Positions 1 through 9,554 of a stretch of 64,000 nucleotides of DNA are shown piece after piece. The notes below the pieces were generated by a model. That model did not search any database, was not told the DNA's origin, and saw nothing but the letters and a program-made list of their open reading frames with translations. The stretch is from Microbacterium sp. VKM Ac-2923 (GTDB lineage: Bacteria; Actinomycetota; Actinomycetes; Actinomycetales; Microbacteriaceae). Location of the stretch: NCBI RefSeq assembly GCF_022815605.1, contig NZ_JALGRP010000006.1, forward strand, positions 124,001 through 188,000. Direction: 5' to 3'. How positions within the stretch are numbered: the first letter of the stretch is position 1; each line of letters opens with the position of its first letter. A program made the position numbers and the translations under genes.

Positions 1-774
1 ACCCCAGAAACCGGCGGAGTGCACGCGGAAGCCGGTGAGCACCTCATCCATGATGAGCAGGGCGCCGTGGCCGTGCGCGATGTCGGCGAGCGCGGCGTTG
101 AAGCCGGGCAGCGGCGGTACGACGCCCATGTTGGCCGAGGCCGCCTCTACGATGATCGCGGCGATGTTCTCGCCGTGCACCGCGAACACCTCGCGCACCG
201 CGTCGAGGTCGTTGTAGGGCAGCACGAGCGTCTGCGCGGCGATGGGGGCGGGAACGCCCGCCGAGCCGGGGAGGGCGAGCGTGGCGACGCCGGAGCCGGC
301 GGCGGCCAGCAGCCCGTCGGAGTGCCCGTGGTAGTGCCCGGCGAACTTGATGAGCAGGTCGCGGCCCGTGACGCCGCGAGCCAGACGGATGGCCGTCATC
401 GTGGCCTCGGTGCCGGTCGAGACCAGGCGCACCTTCTCGATGGGCTTCAGCTCACCCACCTGCACGCGATGCGCGATGAGGTCGGCCAGCTCCACCTCGG
501 CCCCCGTGGGCGCACCGAACGACAGACCCCGGGATGCCGCAGCCCGCACCGCCTCGACCACCTCGGGATGCGCGTGACCGAGCAATGCCGGACCCCATGA
601 CGCGACGAGGTCGACGTACTCCCGCCCCGCGGCATCCGTGATCCGGGCGCCGGACGCCGACTGCACGAACCGCGGCGTTCCGCCCACGGAGCCGTACGCG
701 CGCACGGGCGAGTTCACCCCGCCCGGGATAACGTCCTTGGCACGGGCGAACCACTGGTCGTTGAGGTCTGTCAT
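1..774 (-). CDS. hemL: Glutamate-1-semialdehyde 2,1-aminomutase, N-terminal 258 codons (partial)
   Basis: This PLP enzyme converts glutamate-1-semialdehyde to 5-aminolevulinate, the last step of the C5 route that starts with HemA. The N-terminus reads [20 protein letters not shown], followed by [12 protein letters not shown] and [11 protein letters not shown], all typical of the family. Near the window edge MDEVLTGFR carries the aspartate that contacts the PLP ring. The gene leaves the window before the PLP-binding lysine, so the catalytic lysine cannot be checked. The ATG at 774 is the only plausible start. It is the last visible gene of the minus-strand hemQ-C-D-B-L run and is separated from hemB by 99 bp that hold a long palindrome, unlike the overlapping genes upstream. 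Identification is firm; only completeness is unknown. Confidence 0.95.
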   Translation of the reverse strand, partial: MTDLNDQWFARAKDVIPGGVNSPVRAYGSVGGTPRFVQSASGARITDAAGREYVDLVASWGPALLGHAHPEVVEAVRAAASRGLSFGAPTGAEVELADLIAHRVQVGELKPIEKVRLVSTGTEATMTAIRLARGVTGRDLLIKFAGHYHGHSDGLLAAAGSGVATLALPGSAGVPAPIAAQTLVLPYNDLDAVREVFAVHGENIAAIIVEAASANMGVVPPLPGFNAALADIAHGHGALLIMDEVLTGFRVHSAGFWG

Positions 775-797
775 ATGTCTATTTTCCCCACTGCACG

Positions 798-863
798 CGC
801 GCGAGTCGCCAAGATCGGTCGCTTCCGCGGACAGCGAAGCGACACATCTTGGCGACTCGCGCG
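798..863. repeat. Long intergenic palindrome (28-bp arms)
   Basis: The left arm at 798-825 and right arm at 836-863 pair over 28 bp with two mismatches around a 10-bp centre; the outer 18 bp are perfect (CGCGCGAGTCGCCAAGAT and its complement). It lies between hemB and hemL, which read in the same direction. No T-run follows on the minus strand, so a simple intrinsic terminator is not obvious. It resembles in architecture, but not in sequence, the palindromes at 14533, 36308, 38991 and 40720. Confidence 0.85.
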
Positions 864-873
864 AGGAGAGAGG

Positions 874-1857
874 CTAAAGCTCGGCGCGCAGCCAGCGGGC
901 GGCCTCGACAGCCCAGTAGGTCAGGATCGCGTCGGCGCCGGCGCGACGGATCCCGAGCAGGCTTTCGAGGATCGCGCCGCGGCGGTCGATCCAGCCGTGG
1001 GCGGCGGCGGCCTCGACCATCGCGTACTCCCCCGACACCTGGTAGGCCCACACGGGCACGTCGACCGAGGCTTTCACGTCGGCGAGCACGTCGAGGTACG
1101 GCAACGCCGGCTTGACCATGACCACGTCGGCGCCCTCTTCGACATCGAGCAACGCCTCGCGGACGCCCTCGCGGCCATTGCCGGGATCGAGCTGGTACGA
1201 GCGACGGTCACCCTTCAGCTGCGAGTCGACGGCCTCGCGGAAGGGGCCGTAGAACGCCCCGGCGTACTTCGCCGAATACGCCAGGATCAGCGTGTCGGTG
1301 ATGCCCTCGGCATCCAGCGCCTCGCGTACGGCGCCGACCTGGCCGTCCATCATGCCCGACAGACCGAGCATTGCCGAGCCCGCGCGCGCCTGCGCGAGAC
1401 CCATCGCGGTGTAGCGCTCGAGGGTCGCATCGTTGTCGACCGCCCCGTCGGCACGCAGGACGCCGCAGTGCCCGTGATCGGTGAACTCGTCGAGGCACAG
1501 ATCGGTCTGCACGACCACCGCGTCACCGACCTCGGCCACGACCGCCTCGGTGGCGCGGTTCAGGATGCCGTTCGGGTCGTCGGCGCCGGAGCCCACCGCG
1601 TCGCGGGTCTCGGGCACACCGAACAGCATGACCCCCCCGACGCGCTCCTCGGCGGCCTCGGCGACGGCGCGGCGGAGCGAGTCGAGGGAATGCTGCACGA
1701 TCCCCGGCATCGAGCCGATGGGGCTCGGCTCGGCGATACCTTCGCGCACGAACATCGGCAGCACGAGCTGCGAGGGCACGAGGTGCGTCTCGCGGGCCAG
1801 GCGTCGGACGGCCGGGGTGCGACGCAGACGCCGCGGGCGGTGCTCGGGAAAACTCAC
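874..1857 (-). CDS. hemB: Delta-aminolevulinic acid dehydratase (porphobilinogen synthase)
   Basis: Condenses two 5-aminolevulinate molecules to porphobilinogen. The 327-residue length is normal. The Schiff-base lysines lie in [16 protein letters not shown] and [12 protein letters not shown]. The metal-site segment reads [15 protein letters not shown], so the usual CxC...C zinc ligand set appears as C-x-D...C, a form also known from mycobacteria. Translation probably starts at the GTG at 1857, whose last bases overlap the hemD stop (GTGA), indicating translational coupling. It is part of the hemQ-C-D-B-L operon on the minus strand. Function is secure. Confidence 0.97.
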   Translation of the reverse strand: MSFPEHRPRRLRRTPAVRRLARETHLVPSQLVLPMFVREGIAEPSPIGSMPGIVQHSLDSLRRAVAEAAEERVGGVMLFGVPETRDAVGSGADDPNGILNRATEAVVAEVGDAVVVQTDLCLDEFTDHGHCGVLRADGAVDNDATLERYTAMGLAQARAGSAMLGLSGMMDGQVGAVREALDAEGITDTLILAYSAKYAGAFYGPFREAVDSQLKGDRRSYQLDPGNGREGVREALLDVEEGADVVMVKPALPYLDVLADVKASVDVPVWAYQVSGEYAMVEAAAAHGWIDRRGAILESLLGIRRAGADAILTYWAVEAARWLRAEL

Positions 1858-2666
1858 GGGGTCGATTCGGTGGGGACGGGGAACCGCGCGACCGCCTCGA
1901 TGAGCGCGTCGACGGTCTGCCGCTCGGCGACGACGTCGACACTGAGCCCGGCGCGCTTGGCGTCTTTGGCGGTGCGCGGTCCGATGGCGGCGATGACGGT
2001 GGAGGCCGGGATGTCGGGGAACTGCTCGACGACCTGTTCGGCGACCGAGCCGCTGGTGACGAGGATGGCGTTGATGCGGCCCGAGTGCACGTCGCCCGCG
2101 ATCTTCTCCGACGCGGGCACGCCGACGGTCCGGTACGCCACCACGCTGCGCACATCGTGGCCTGCCTCGATGAGCAGGCGTGTGAGGACGGGCTTGGCGA
2201 TCTCGCTGCGCAGGGTGAGCACCGTGCGCGGCTCGGATTCGAGGTCGATCATCTGCTCGGCCATGCCCTGAGCGGAGTTGTCGCGCTCGGGCACGAGGTC
2301 GACGCGGTAGCCGACCGTCTGCATCGCTGCGGCCGTGGTCTCACCCACGACGGCGACCCGCGTCTGCGCGGGGATGACCGCCTTGTAGGCGTAGAGCACG
2401 TCGACGGTGGTGGCGCTGGTGAGGGTGAGCCAGTCGAATGCACCCGCGGCGAGATCTGCGAGGGCCTGATCGAGGGTGGCCTGATCGTTCGTAGGGGCGA
2501 AGTTGATCAGCGGCGCGATGACCGGAACAGCTCCGACCTGTCGCAGGCGCGCAGCGACACTGTCGCCCCAGGGCCCGCCGCGCGGCACGAGGACGCGCCG
2601 GCCGGCGAGCGGTTTGGGCACGCTGCCCGTCGTGGGGTTCGGCGTATGCCGGTGGCCTTCATTCAT
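1854..2666 (-). CDS. hemD: Uroporphyrinogen-III synthase
   Basis: Closes and inverts ring D of hydroxymethylbilane to give uroporphyrinogen III. The 270-residue protein has the two-lobed HemD pattern: an early [19 protein letters not shown] segment, a central SATTVDVLY stretch, and [11 protein letters not shown] followed by [18 protein letters not shown] near the C-terminus. The family has few invariant residues, so the call rests on these blocks plus position between hemC and hemB. The ATG at 2666 overlaps the hemC stop (ATGA) and the stop overlaps the hemB start. Confidence 0.92.
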   Translation of the reverse strand: MNEGHRHTPNPTTGSVPKPLAGRRVLVPRGGPWGDSVAARLRQVGAVPVIAPLINFAPTNDQATLDQALADLAAGAFDWLTLTSATTVDVLYAYKAVIPAQTRVAVVGETTAAAMQTVGYRVDLVPERDNSAQGMAEQMIDLESEPRTVLTLRSEIAKPVLTRLLIEAGHDVRSVVAYRTVGVPASEKIAGDVHSGRINAILVTSGSVAEQVVEQFPDIPASTVIAAIGPRTAKDAKRAGLSVDVVAERQTVDALIEAVARFPVPTESTP

Positions 2667-3661
2667 GTGGTCGACTCTCGTGGTACCAGGTCGGCCGCCC
2701 CGCGTTCGAGCAGCCGACGCGCGGCTTCTCGGCCCATACGCGTTGCCCGCGTGATGGGTCCCCCGTCGTCGGCAGCATCCGCTCCATTGCCACTGCCAGG
2801 TTCCCGAGCATACCCCGTGCCGAGACGCACCGTTCGATCGATACCGATCCGGTGCGACCCGTCGAGCGCGTAAACGATGGCGCGCAGCCGCAGGTCACCG
2901 TCGGCGATCGCGGCGTGCGTGCCCACCGGGGCGCTGCATCCGGCATCCAGTGCCGAGAGCACCGTGCGCTCCGCCGTGACGGCGACGCGGGTGTCCTCAT
3001 CGTCGAGCCGGGCGAGGGCGGCGCGCACCTCGGGGTCGATGTCGGTGCGGGTCTCGACGGCCAGCGAGCCCTGCCCCGGAGCGGTCGGCCACTCGCTCAG
3101 CCCCAGCTCTTCGGCGAAGAGTCCGCCGAGGTCGCCGCCGAGGCGCGAGATGCCCGCGGCGGCCAGGATCACGGCATCCAGGTCTCCGTCGCGCACCCGC
3201 GCGAGACGCGAATCGACGTTGCCGCGGATGTCACGGATGTCGAGCCGCGGGTTGTGTCGCAGCGCCTGCGCGACGCGGCGGGGCGACCCCGTTCCGACGC
3301 GGGCTCCCGGGGCCAGCGAACCGAGCGGCGTGCCGTCGCGCGTGACGACGACGTCGCGGGCGTCCTCCCGCGCGGGAGTCGCCGCGATCACCAGGCCCTC
3401 GGGCTGCACGGTCGGCAGGTCTTTCAACGAGTGCACCAGGAAGTCGCACCGGTCGGCGGCGAGCGCCTCGCGCAGACCGTTCGCGAACACCCCGCGTCCG
3501 CCCAGTTGCGACAGCGAGGCGCGATTGACGTCTCCCTCCGACACGATCGGGACCAGCTCCACCGCGCGCCCCGACACCGCAGCCACGGCGTCGGCGACCG
3601 TCTGCGACTGCGTCATCGCGAGGGCGCTCCGACGCGTGCCGAGCCGCAGGGGAGCGCTCAC
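2663..3661 (-). CDS. hemC: Hydroxymethylbilane synthase (porphobilinogen deaminase)
   Basis: Polymerises four porphobilinogens into hydroxymethylbilane. The 332-residue protein opens with LRLGTRRSALAMTQSQ, has FLVHSLKDLPT and GTGSPRRVAQAL in the substrate-binding domains, and carries the dipyrromethane cofactor cysteine in LDAGCSAPVG. The open frame extends further upstream, but the GTG at 3661 overlaps the hemQ stop (GTGA), matches the family start and leaves no unusual N-terminal extension. It sits in a tight overlapping run with hemQ and hemD. Confidence 0.96.
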   Translation of the reverse strand: MSAPLRLGTRRSALAMTQSQTVADAVAAVSGRAVELVPIVSEGDVNRASLSQLGGRGVFANGLREALAADRCDFLVHSLKDLPTVQPEGLVIAATPAREDARDVVVTRDGTPLGSLAPGARVGTGSPRRVAQALRHNPRLDIRDIRGNVDSRLARVRDGDLDAVILAAAGISRLGGDLGGLFAEELGLSEWPTAPGQGSLAVETRTDIDPEVRAALARLDDEDTRVAVTAERTVLSALDAGCSAPVGTHAAIADGDLRLRAIVYALDGSHRIGIDRTVRLGTGYAREPGSGNGADAADDGGPITRATRMGREAARRLLERGAADLVPRESTT

Positions 3662-4329
3662 TGCAGGATCTCGGGGATCTCGTCGAGGGTGACGAGACGG
3701 CCGGTGTAGAACGGCACCTCCTCGCGGACGTGCCGGCGGGCTTCGGTGTATCGCAGGTCGCGCATCATGTCGACGAGGTCGGTGAGCACGTCGGCTTCCA
3801 TGGGCAGCAGCCACTCGTAGTCGCCGAGGGCGAAGGATGCCACGGTGTTGGCGATGACGCCGCGGTACTGCGAGCCCTTCTTGCCGTGCTCGATGAGCAT
3901 CTCGCGCCGCTCCTCCTCGGGCAGCAGGTACCACTCGTAGCTGCGCACGAACGGGTAGAGGCACAGCCACTGCTGCGCCTCGATGCCGCGGAGGAACCCC
4001 GGCACGTGCGAGCGGTTGAACTCCGCGTCGCGGTGGACGCCCATGGCGTTCCAGGTGGGCAGGAGGTTCTTCAGCAGTTCGGTACGGCGCAGCCGCCGCA
4101 GGTCGCGCTGGAGAGCCTGCGGGTCTTCGCCGTGCAGCCAGACCATGAGGTCGGCATCGGCGCGCAGGCCGCTGACGTCGTAGAAGCCGCGGACCGTGAC
4201 GCCGTCGGCCTCGACGAGCGAGACCAGGTCGGCGAGTTCGGTCGCCTCGCTCGCGGTGACCGGGTTCTCGGGGTCGCGGCGGAAGACCGCCCACAGCGTG
4301 TACACGGAAGGAGAGCTGTCGTGGGACAT
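3658..4329 (-). CDS. hemQ: Coproheme decarboxylase HemQ (ChdC)
   Basis: Last enzyme of the coproporphyrin-dependent haem pathway: it oxidatively decarboxylates coproheme to haem b. The 223-residue chlorite-dismutase-fold protein starts MSHDSSPSVYTLWAVFRRD and contains PFVRSYEWYLLPEEER, with the tyrosine region used for catalysis, and ASFALGDYEWLLPMEAD. The frame opens 47 codons earlier, but that extension is unlike the family. An AGGAGG lies just one base before the chosen ATG, too close for ideal spacing, so the start is somewhat uncertain. First gene of the hemQ-C-D-B-L run. Ferrochelatase (CpfC) must be encoded elsewhere. Confidence 0.93.
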   Translation of the reverse strand: MSHDSSPSVYTLWAVFRRDPENPVTASEATELADLVSLVEADGVTVRGFYDVSGLRADADLMVWLHGEDPQALQRDLRRLRRTELLKNLLPTWNAMGVHRDAEFNRSHVPGFLRGIEAQQWLCLYPFVRSYEWYLLPEEERREMLIEHGKKGSQYRGVIANTVASFALGDYEWLLPMEADVLTDLVDMMRDLRYTEARRHVREEVPFYTGRLVTLDEIPEILQ

Positions 4330-4468
4330 GCCTCCTAGTTTCGTCTCGCCACGGCGGCGGGCCAAACCGGTTGACTCACCGGTGGACGACTGACAGGTGC
4401 GGGGCGACACCGGCCATTGGTACTGTGCGACGACGGCGTCGGGGGATGCCATCGCAAAGGGGTGCGCC

Positions 4469-5257
4469 ATGTGGCTCTACGACCTGCCGCTGTCCGTGGG
4501 CCTGCCGATCTTCATCGCGGTCGTGGTCGGCGGTTCGTGCGCGATCCTGCTGATCCTGCGCAAGTGGGTCTTCCGGGTCGCGCCGCAGGGCGAGGAATGG
4601 GATCGCGTGCTCAGCTATGCGGTCGGCGCCTACGGCGTCTTCTACGGCGTGACCCTGGCGCTCATCGCCGCGGCCGCCTACGGCAACTTCACCGAGGTCG
4701 ACGGGGTGGTGCTCGAGGAGTCCTCGACGCTCGCCGCTCTCTACCGCACCGCAGCCCTCCTGCCGGAGCCGGAGTCCACGCAGCTGCAGCAGCAGATCAC
4801 CCTGTACACGCGCGACGTCATCGATCTGGACTGGCCGTTGCAGCGGCAGCTGCAGATCCCCGCCGAGACGGATGCCAACATCACGGCGATGCAGCAGGCG
4901 ATCGCCGCCGTGCAGCCCACGTCGCCCGCCGAAATCTTGTACGTGCAGCAGTCGCTCGACCAGTTCCACATGCTGGTGGAGAACCGCCGGGAGCGCATCG
5001 CGCTGACCCACCTTGCACTGCCCAGTGTGCTGTGGATCGTGCTGGCCGTCGGTGCGGTGTTGAACGCCATCCTCATCGGCTTGATCGAGGTGCGGAACCT
5101 CCGCGTGCACCTGCTGATGTCGGGCATGCTGGCGCTCTTCGTCGCCCTGCTGCTGTACGCCATCGCCGGCTTCGATCACGCGTACGCCGGCCCCATCGCC
5201 GTGACCCCGGAGTACTTCGAAGACCTGTTGCAGGGCCTGTTCGTCTCTGAACCGTGA
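4469..5257 (+). CDS. DUF4239 (bestrophin-like) integral membrane protein
   Basis: A 262-residue membrane protein with four predicted helices: about residues 8-33 and 45-70 near the N-terminus, and two more near 190-215 and 222-245, separated by a soluble middle segment of about 120 residues containing ESSTLAALYRTAALLPEPES. This two-plus-two arrangement and the E-A-x-x-L-x-x-LYR type segment match the DUF4239 family, whose function is unknown. The open frame begins at 4397, but the ATG at 4469 has an upstream AAGGGG and starts directly with the first membrane helix. It is divergent from hemQ and has no operon partner. Confidence 0.75.
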   Translation: MWLYDLPLSVGLPIFIAVVVGGSCAILLILRKWVFRVAPQGEEWDRVLSYAVGAYGVFYGVTLALIAAAAYGNFTEVDGVVLEESSTLAALYRTAALLPEPESTQLQQQITLYTRDVIDLDWPLQRQLQIPAETDANITAMQQAIAAVQPTSPAEILYVQQSLDQFHMLVENRRERIALTHLALPSVLWIVLAVGAVLNAILIGLIEVRNLRVHLLMSGMLALFVALLLYAIAGFDHAYAGPIAVTPEYFEDLLQGLFVSEP

Positions 5258-5407
5258 CCCGCAGCGGACTCCTGAGCGTGTCGAGGTGTCGGCGGCTGCC
5301 CGGGCCGGTCGAGTCGCTCCCCGCGCAGGTTCCGGTGGCGCCGACCTCCCCCGCCTGCCACAGTGAACTGCGCCCCCGCGCGACGACCCGAAATGATTCG
5401 AGGCCCC

Positions 5408-8215
5408 ATGCTCCGCTCGCGCACCCCCGGACGATCCCGCCGCTTCCTGAAGTACCCGGCTGCCGTCCTCGCGGGCGCGGTCATCGTCGCCGGGAACGTG
5501 GCAGCGGCCCCCGCGCCCGCGCAGGCCGCGTGGGAGGACGACGCGCAGAGCTGGATCGCGAGCATGCAGACCGGACTCGGATGGGCCGAGGGACTGTTCG
5601 GCCTCAAGACCGGACCGTGGAACACCGCTCTCTCGATCGCCTCCCCGTTGATCTCGGCGATCTTCGGCGGATCGTCCGCTCCGTCGATCGGCGACGTGCT
5701 GGAACGCCTGAAGCAGCTCGACGACATCGAGCACAAGATCGATCAGGTGCAGAATTCGCTCGTGACGATCGAGGCGGAGATCGCCACGGTCGGCCAGGAC
5801 GTCCTCACCGGCACCTGCGCCGTGCAGGCCAGCCGACCGCGCGACTACCTGACCAAGCTGGCTGCCGCGAACGACGCCTACGCGAATGTCGTCGACAAGA
5901 TCGACGAGGTGCGCCTAGGCACGGCCGGCGAGGACGACCTGAAGGTCGCGATCAACTCCTTCATCGCGTACACGACGGGCGAGAGCGAGGCCATCCTTCC
6001 GGACCACAGCGCCTTCGCGGAATCCCTCCGCAGCGTGCATTCGGACATGGGTACGACCGGCGGCGTCGCGGGCATCATCCAGAGCTGCGGACGGGCTTAT
6101 CTCAACGACTGGAAGATCGGGAACACCTCCGCAGCGGCACTGAGCGGGATGCCGGCGACCGCTCACGGCGCGTGGCTCGACGATCGCGACTACTACGACC
6201 CTCTGCAGAAGCTCGTCTCGTTCTGGCAGACCGCCGTCGCGCAGGGCACCTACCTCCACCAGCAGGCATCCCTTATGCGGGTCAGCAGGGACTACGTCAC
6301 CGCCCACGGCCCCCTCAGCGTCGAGGATTCCGCGAGGGTGTGCGCCCTGGCGAAGACGAACGGCCCGGCGATGGCGAGAGCCACGTGCGACGGCGGCCTG
6401 ACGCTGGCGAAGACCATCTACAACGGGTTCGCGGCCGAGTGGCGCGAGGTGGGGGTGCCGATCAGCGACGCGAACGTCGTGATGAGCATGGGCACGGATG
6501 TGACCGGCCTGTCCTACCAATCCACCGCACCCCGGGCAGCCGGGACCTCAGCCGACGATCCCCTCCCCTCGGCCGGAACGCCGGTGGGGGTGGCATCCCG
6601 GGTGTGGGCGAGGGATCCCTCGACCTTCCCGGCGGCGTGGACGACCGGGACCTGGTCGACGACCGCCGGCGCCGTCTCGGCCTACGGGATCGACGGATTC
6701 GTCCCCGCGGGATCACAGCAGTGGTCCGACCTGAGCAACGGCTACCGCGCGACGCACCCGACAGTGCAGACCACGACACGGGAAGAGGCCATGCGCTGGC
6801 GGTCGGGGAGCGGATGGCAGAACTCCGGTGTGGCCCCCTTCGCCCCGCTGGACATTCTCACGACCATGAAGGATGCCGTGGCTCCGGCGCCCGCGGGCAC
6901 CGATGCCTCGCACGCCTTCACGGTGAAGTCGGATGCGACCGTCTGGATGCCGAACGAGGCGGCCAGTCACGACTTCCCGATGTGGCGGAGTCCGATACCG
7001 GAGTGGTCCCGGGGCACGGGCCTGTCGTTCCCGCACTCGCGACTGTGGATGAATGTCGACTTCGCGCCGCGCGTGCTGGACGACGCGAAGATGAGCGTCA
7101 AGTGCTTCGTCGCGACACAGGACGGCGCCGTATGTCACGAGTCGGTGGGGTCGTGGTGGGTGAACCGGCTCTCGATCGAGGGGGCCATGTCCGTGCAGAA
7201 CGCGTACCGCGTCACGCCCGTGAACCCCGACATCGACAGCATGGTGATGGTCGACAGGAAACGCGAGTGCCGCGGCCAGCCGAACATCGACGAGGAATGC
7301 GCGACCATCATCGACCTGATGTACGCCACTCGCGGCGAATCGTTCAGCCAGGGGGCTCCCTCCTGGCTCGCCGCGATCGACGCGGCCAACGGGGAGCATT
7401 ACGAAGGGGACCCCGCCGTCACCCGGACACTCTGGCCGAGCGCTCCCGTCCCGGACTGCGCCCTCACCACCTGGGGCGCGAAGACCCGGTGCGGGCCCGC
7501 CCTGGAAGCGTGGATCACGTCGCACGTCCCCAACCCGAGCCTGAGCGGTCCCGTCGCCACTACCGACGTCACCGTCGACCGGGCGGCCGGTGGAACCGCT
7601 GTATGCGTCGCCCCCGCCTGGAGCACGTCCTCGGCGATGCAGTACAGCGATGTGGCATGGACAGCGTGGTCGCGCACCGGGAAGCCCTTCACCAAGGTGG
7701 TCCCGTTCGGTACGCATCTCGATCTGCTCGCCCTCGTGACGGAGGCGGGATGGAACACGGGCGGCACCGCCGGCGAGTCGGGGCGGATCACCTTCCGCTG
7801 CTCCTTCACCGCCCGCACTGCCGAGGTGGCGAACGAGACGGAGGTGCGCAGCGCGACCGTCGCCGCCGTCCGCGTGGACGATCGCTTCGACTTCCCCAGC
7901 GTCGGCGTGGGAACGCCGGGCGGTTCGGGAGCCACCCCCGGTCCGGGCGCCGTCCCGGACCCGTCCGGCGCGGGACCGGTCGGCGCGGGACCGGTCGGCG
8001 CGGGACCGGTCGGCACCATATGGTCGTCCGCGTCGGGCCCCTCCGCGCACGACACGGCGACACGGTCGACCGGTGCGTCGGATCGGACGGCCCTGGCGAA
8101 CTCCGGGATCGGCGTGGACCCCTGGCGAGGAGTCGGAGTCACCATCGCCCTACTCGCCCTCGGCGCGATTCTGATCGTCTTCGTCCGGACTCGACGGTCG
8201 AGACGGAGCGCATAA
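5408..8215 (+). CDS. Large secreted or cell-surface protein of unknown function
   Basis: A 935-residue protein with a clear Sec signal peptide: basic RSRTPGRSRRFLK, a hydrophobic core, then a likely cleavage after APAQA. After the signal come a short helical segment with coiled-coil character (DVLERLKQLDDIEHKIDQVQ), a long Trp- and Cys-containing extracellular region without a domain I recognise, a GPVGA tandem repeat near residues 855-875, and a C-terminal membrane helix followed by RTRRSRRSA, so it is probably anchored with the bulk outside. The ATG at 5408 is preferred over 5363 or 5393 because GAGG lies just upstream. No enzymatic motif was seen. It stands alone before a strong terminator. 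Confidence 0.7.
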   Translation: MLRSRTPGRSRRFLKYPAAVLAGAVIVAGNVAAAPAPAQAAWEDDAQSWIASMQTGLGWAEGLFGLKTGPWNTALSIASPLISAIFGGSSAPSIGDVLERLKQLDDIEHKIDQVQNSLVTIEAEIATVGQDVLTGTCAVQASRPRDYLTKLAAANDAYANVVDKIDEVRLGTAGEDDLKVAINSFIAYTTGESEAILPDHSAFAESLRSVHSDMGTTGGVAGIIQSCGRAYLNDWKIGNTSAAALSGMPATAHGAWLDDRDYYDPLQKLVSFWQTAVAQGTYLHQQASLMRVSRDYVTAHGPLSVEDSARVCALAKTNGPAMARATCDGGLTLAKTIYNGFAAEWREVGVPISDANVVMSMGTDVTGLSYQSTAPRAAGTSADDPLPSAGTPVGVASRVWARDPSTFPAAWTTGTWSTTAGAVSAYGIDGFVPAGSQQWSDLSNGYRATHPTVQTTTREEAMRWRSGSGWQNSGVAPFAPLDILTTMKDAVAPAPAGTDASHAFTVKSDATVWMPNEAASHDFPMWRSPIPEWSRGTGLSFPHSRLWMNVDFAPRVLDDAKMSVKCFVATQDGAVCHESVGSWWVNRLSIEGAMSVQNAYRVTPVNPDIDSMVMVDRKRECRGQPNIDEECATIIDLMYATRGESFSQGAPSWLAAIDAANGEHYEGDPAVTRTLWPSAPVPDCALTTWGAKTRCGPALEAWITSHVPNPSLSGPVATTDVTVDRAAGGTAVCVAPAWSTSSAMQYSDVAWTAWSRTGKPFTKVVPFGTHLDLLALVTEAGWNTGGTAGESGRITFRCSFTARTAEVANETEVRSATVAAVRVDDRFDFPSVGVGTPGGSGATPGPGAVPDPSGAGPVGAGPVGAGPVGTIWSSASGPSAHDTATRSTGASDRTALANSGIGVDPWRGVGVTIALLALGAILIVFVRTRRSRRSA

Positions 8216-8258
8216 CCCTCCGCGCACGACCGGCGGCCGGACTTGCGCCGGATCGCGC

Positions 8259-8365
8259 ACACCCCGCGCCCGCCCCGCCGCAAGCCGGGTCGGATCCGCC
8301 GCAAGACGGGTCAGACCCTCCGCCAGCCGGCTCGGGCCCGCCGCGTCCGCGAGCCGGGTCAGTCC
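8259..8365. repeat. Degenerate short tandem repeats downstream of the secreted-protein gene
   Basis: A run of imperfect 20-24-bp units built around CCGCAAGCCGGGTCGGAT-like sequence lies between the stop codon at 8215 and the terminator at 8405. It shows no convincing coding potential in any frame. Confidence 0.55.
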
Positions 8366-8404
8366 CCCGCCCGCTTGGCATCCGACGGGCCTCGCCACAG
8401 AAAC

Positions 8405-8436
8405 GGGGAGGACGCCCCCGCGAGGGCGTCCTCCCC
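8405..8436. terminator. Bidirectional intrinsic terminator hairpin
   Basis: A perfect 13-bp stem (GGGGAGGACGCCC at 8405-8417 with its complement at 8424-8436) with a 6-nt loop lies between the convergent genes ending at 8215 (plus) and 8469 (minus). Like many high-G+C terminators it lacks a long T-run. Confidence 0.8.
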
Positions 8437-8468
8437 GCGGGAAGCTCTTCTGGCGCGTGGGCGGGTGC

Positions 8469-8747
8469 CTACCGCGTGTAGGCGCGGACGATCCCCCACA
8501 CAGCGAGGCCGACGAGCGCGGCGACACCCGCCACCGCCGCGGCGGCCACGGACGGGTTCTGCTGAGCCTTGGCGCGCACTTCGCTGACCGTGCGGTCGAC
8601 CGCATCACTCGCGCGACGCGGCACGTTCGCCTTGACTTCGATCGCCGCCAGCGCGGCCTTCAATTCGGCGCGGGCTGACTCGACCGGGTCGGCGATGCCC
8701 AGCGGCACCGCGGTGCGGGGCACGGGAACGGGACGATCAATACTCAT
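8469..8747 (-). CDS. DUF3618-like small membrane protein
   Basis: A 92-residue protein: a hydrophilic helical N-terminal half with ARAELKAALAAIE and RASDAVDRTVSEVRAKAQQN, then one membrane helix (PSVAAAAVAGVAALVGLAVWG) and a short basic tail. This is the layout of DUF3618 proteins, which accompany holin-like superfamily III membrane proteins in actinobacteria. AAGGAGG lies six bases before the ATG at 8747; a GTG directly before it is also possible. The start overlaps the end of the upstream holin-like gene by 11 bp. Function unknown; probably envelope-associated. Confidence 0.7.
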   Translation of the reverse strand: MSIDRPVPVPRTAVPLGIADPVESARAELKAALAAIEVKANVPRRASDAVDRTVSEVRAKAQQNPSVAAAAVAGVAALVGLAVWGIVRAYTR

Positions 8748-9147
8748 CACGGGCCTCCTTGACGATGCGGACGTCCTCGGCGATGGCCTTGCCCGGGTTC
8801 TCCCGGTTCGCGAGCTTCTTGAACCGCAGGTAGCCCAGCAGCGCGAGGATCGCGGTGATGACGACCATCACACCGAAGACGACGAGGGCGGACAGCCAGA
8901 CGGGCCACCACGAAGACAGCCCCGCGATGACGAAGGCGAAGAAGACCGGAACGGCCCAGAACAGCACGATCAGGGCGCCGACGAACCAGCCGGCGCCGAT
9001 CCCGGCATCCTTCGCCGTGCGCTGCGCCCACGCTTTCGCTCCGTTGATCTCGGCGATGACGAGGTTGCGCACCAATTCGGGGATGTCGCCGAGCAGCGTG
9101 AAGAGGCTGTCGTCCGAGCGGTCGCGGAATCCGCGAGGAGTGGTCAT
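8737..9147 (-). CDS. Phage holin superfamily III-like (DUF1469) membrane protein
   Basis: A 136-residue protein with a soluble N-terminal helix (LFTLLGDIPELVRNLVIAEI) followed by two long membrane helices near residues 50-75 and 80-108, and a charged C-terminus. The pattern fits the DUF1469/putative actinobacterial holin-X family, chromosomal proteins not necessarily related to phage lysis. A much longer frame is open upstream, but the ATG at 9147 lies just after the stop of the YtxH-like gene, which suggests coupling. Middle gene of a three-gene envelope operon. Confidence 0.72.
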   Translation of the reverse strand: MTTPRGFRDRSDDSLFTLLGDIPELVRNLVIAEINGAKAWAQRTAKDAGIGAGWFVGALIVLFWAVPVFFAFVIAGLSSWWPVWLSALVVFGVMVVITAILALLGYLRFKKLANRENPGKAIAEDVRIVKEARDEY

Positions 9148-9152
9148 GCGGG

Positions 9153-9554
9153 TCAGCTTCCCGACGCGTCGGAGCCGCTCTTGGCCGCCTTCGCTCGCGC
9201 GGTGGCCGTCTTCTCGGCCTGCTTGGCGTCGTCGACGGAATCTTCGACCACGTCGGCGACCTCGGATGCCGACCGCTTCGCGGCGCGGGCCGCGCGCTCG
9301 GCGCGCTCCTGGACGGTGCCGGACTGGCTGGCGGCGCCGGTGACCGACTTCGCTCCCTTCCACACCACACCCGGAACGGACTTGAGAGCGGAGACGCCGA
9401 GCGCCTTCACTTTCTCGACCTGTCCCTGTACGGCGGGCTGCTCCCAGACCTTCTCGGCCTGCTCCTTGATCTGCTCGTAACGCTGGCGGCCGGCGCGTGC
9501 TCCGAGCACGTAGCCCGCCACGAGTCCGACGACGAGTGCTGCTTTGCCCCTCAT
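9153..9554 (-). CDS. YtxH-like membrane protein
   Basis: A 133-residue protein beginning MRGKAALVVGLVAGYVLGAR, an N-terminal glycine-rich membrane helix ending in AGRQRYEQI as in YtxH/general-stress-type proteins. An Ala- and Lys-rich, probably helical, hydrophilic tail follows. GAGGAG sits five bases before the ATG at 9554. First gene of the operon with the holin-like and DUF3618-like genes. Specific role unknown. Confidence 0.65.
   Translation of the reverse strand: MRGKAALVVGLVAGYVLGARAGRQRYEQIKEQAEKVWEQPAVQGQVEKVKALGVSALKSVPGVVWKGAKSVTGAASQSGTVQERAERAARAAKRSASEVADVVEDSVDDAKQAEKTATARAKAAKSGSDASGS

Noticed and set aside
2663..4294. 543-codon extended frame upstream of hemC
   Set aside because: The extra N-terminal part is antisense-like within hemQ; the GTG at 3661 overlaps the hemQ stop and fits the family.
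5254..8481. 1075-codon open frame overlapping the secreted-protein gene in another frame
   Set aside because: Arg/Asp/Gly-rich shadow of a high-G+C gene; the 5408-8215 frame has a signal peptide, sensible composition and a C-terminal anchor.
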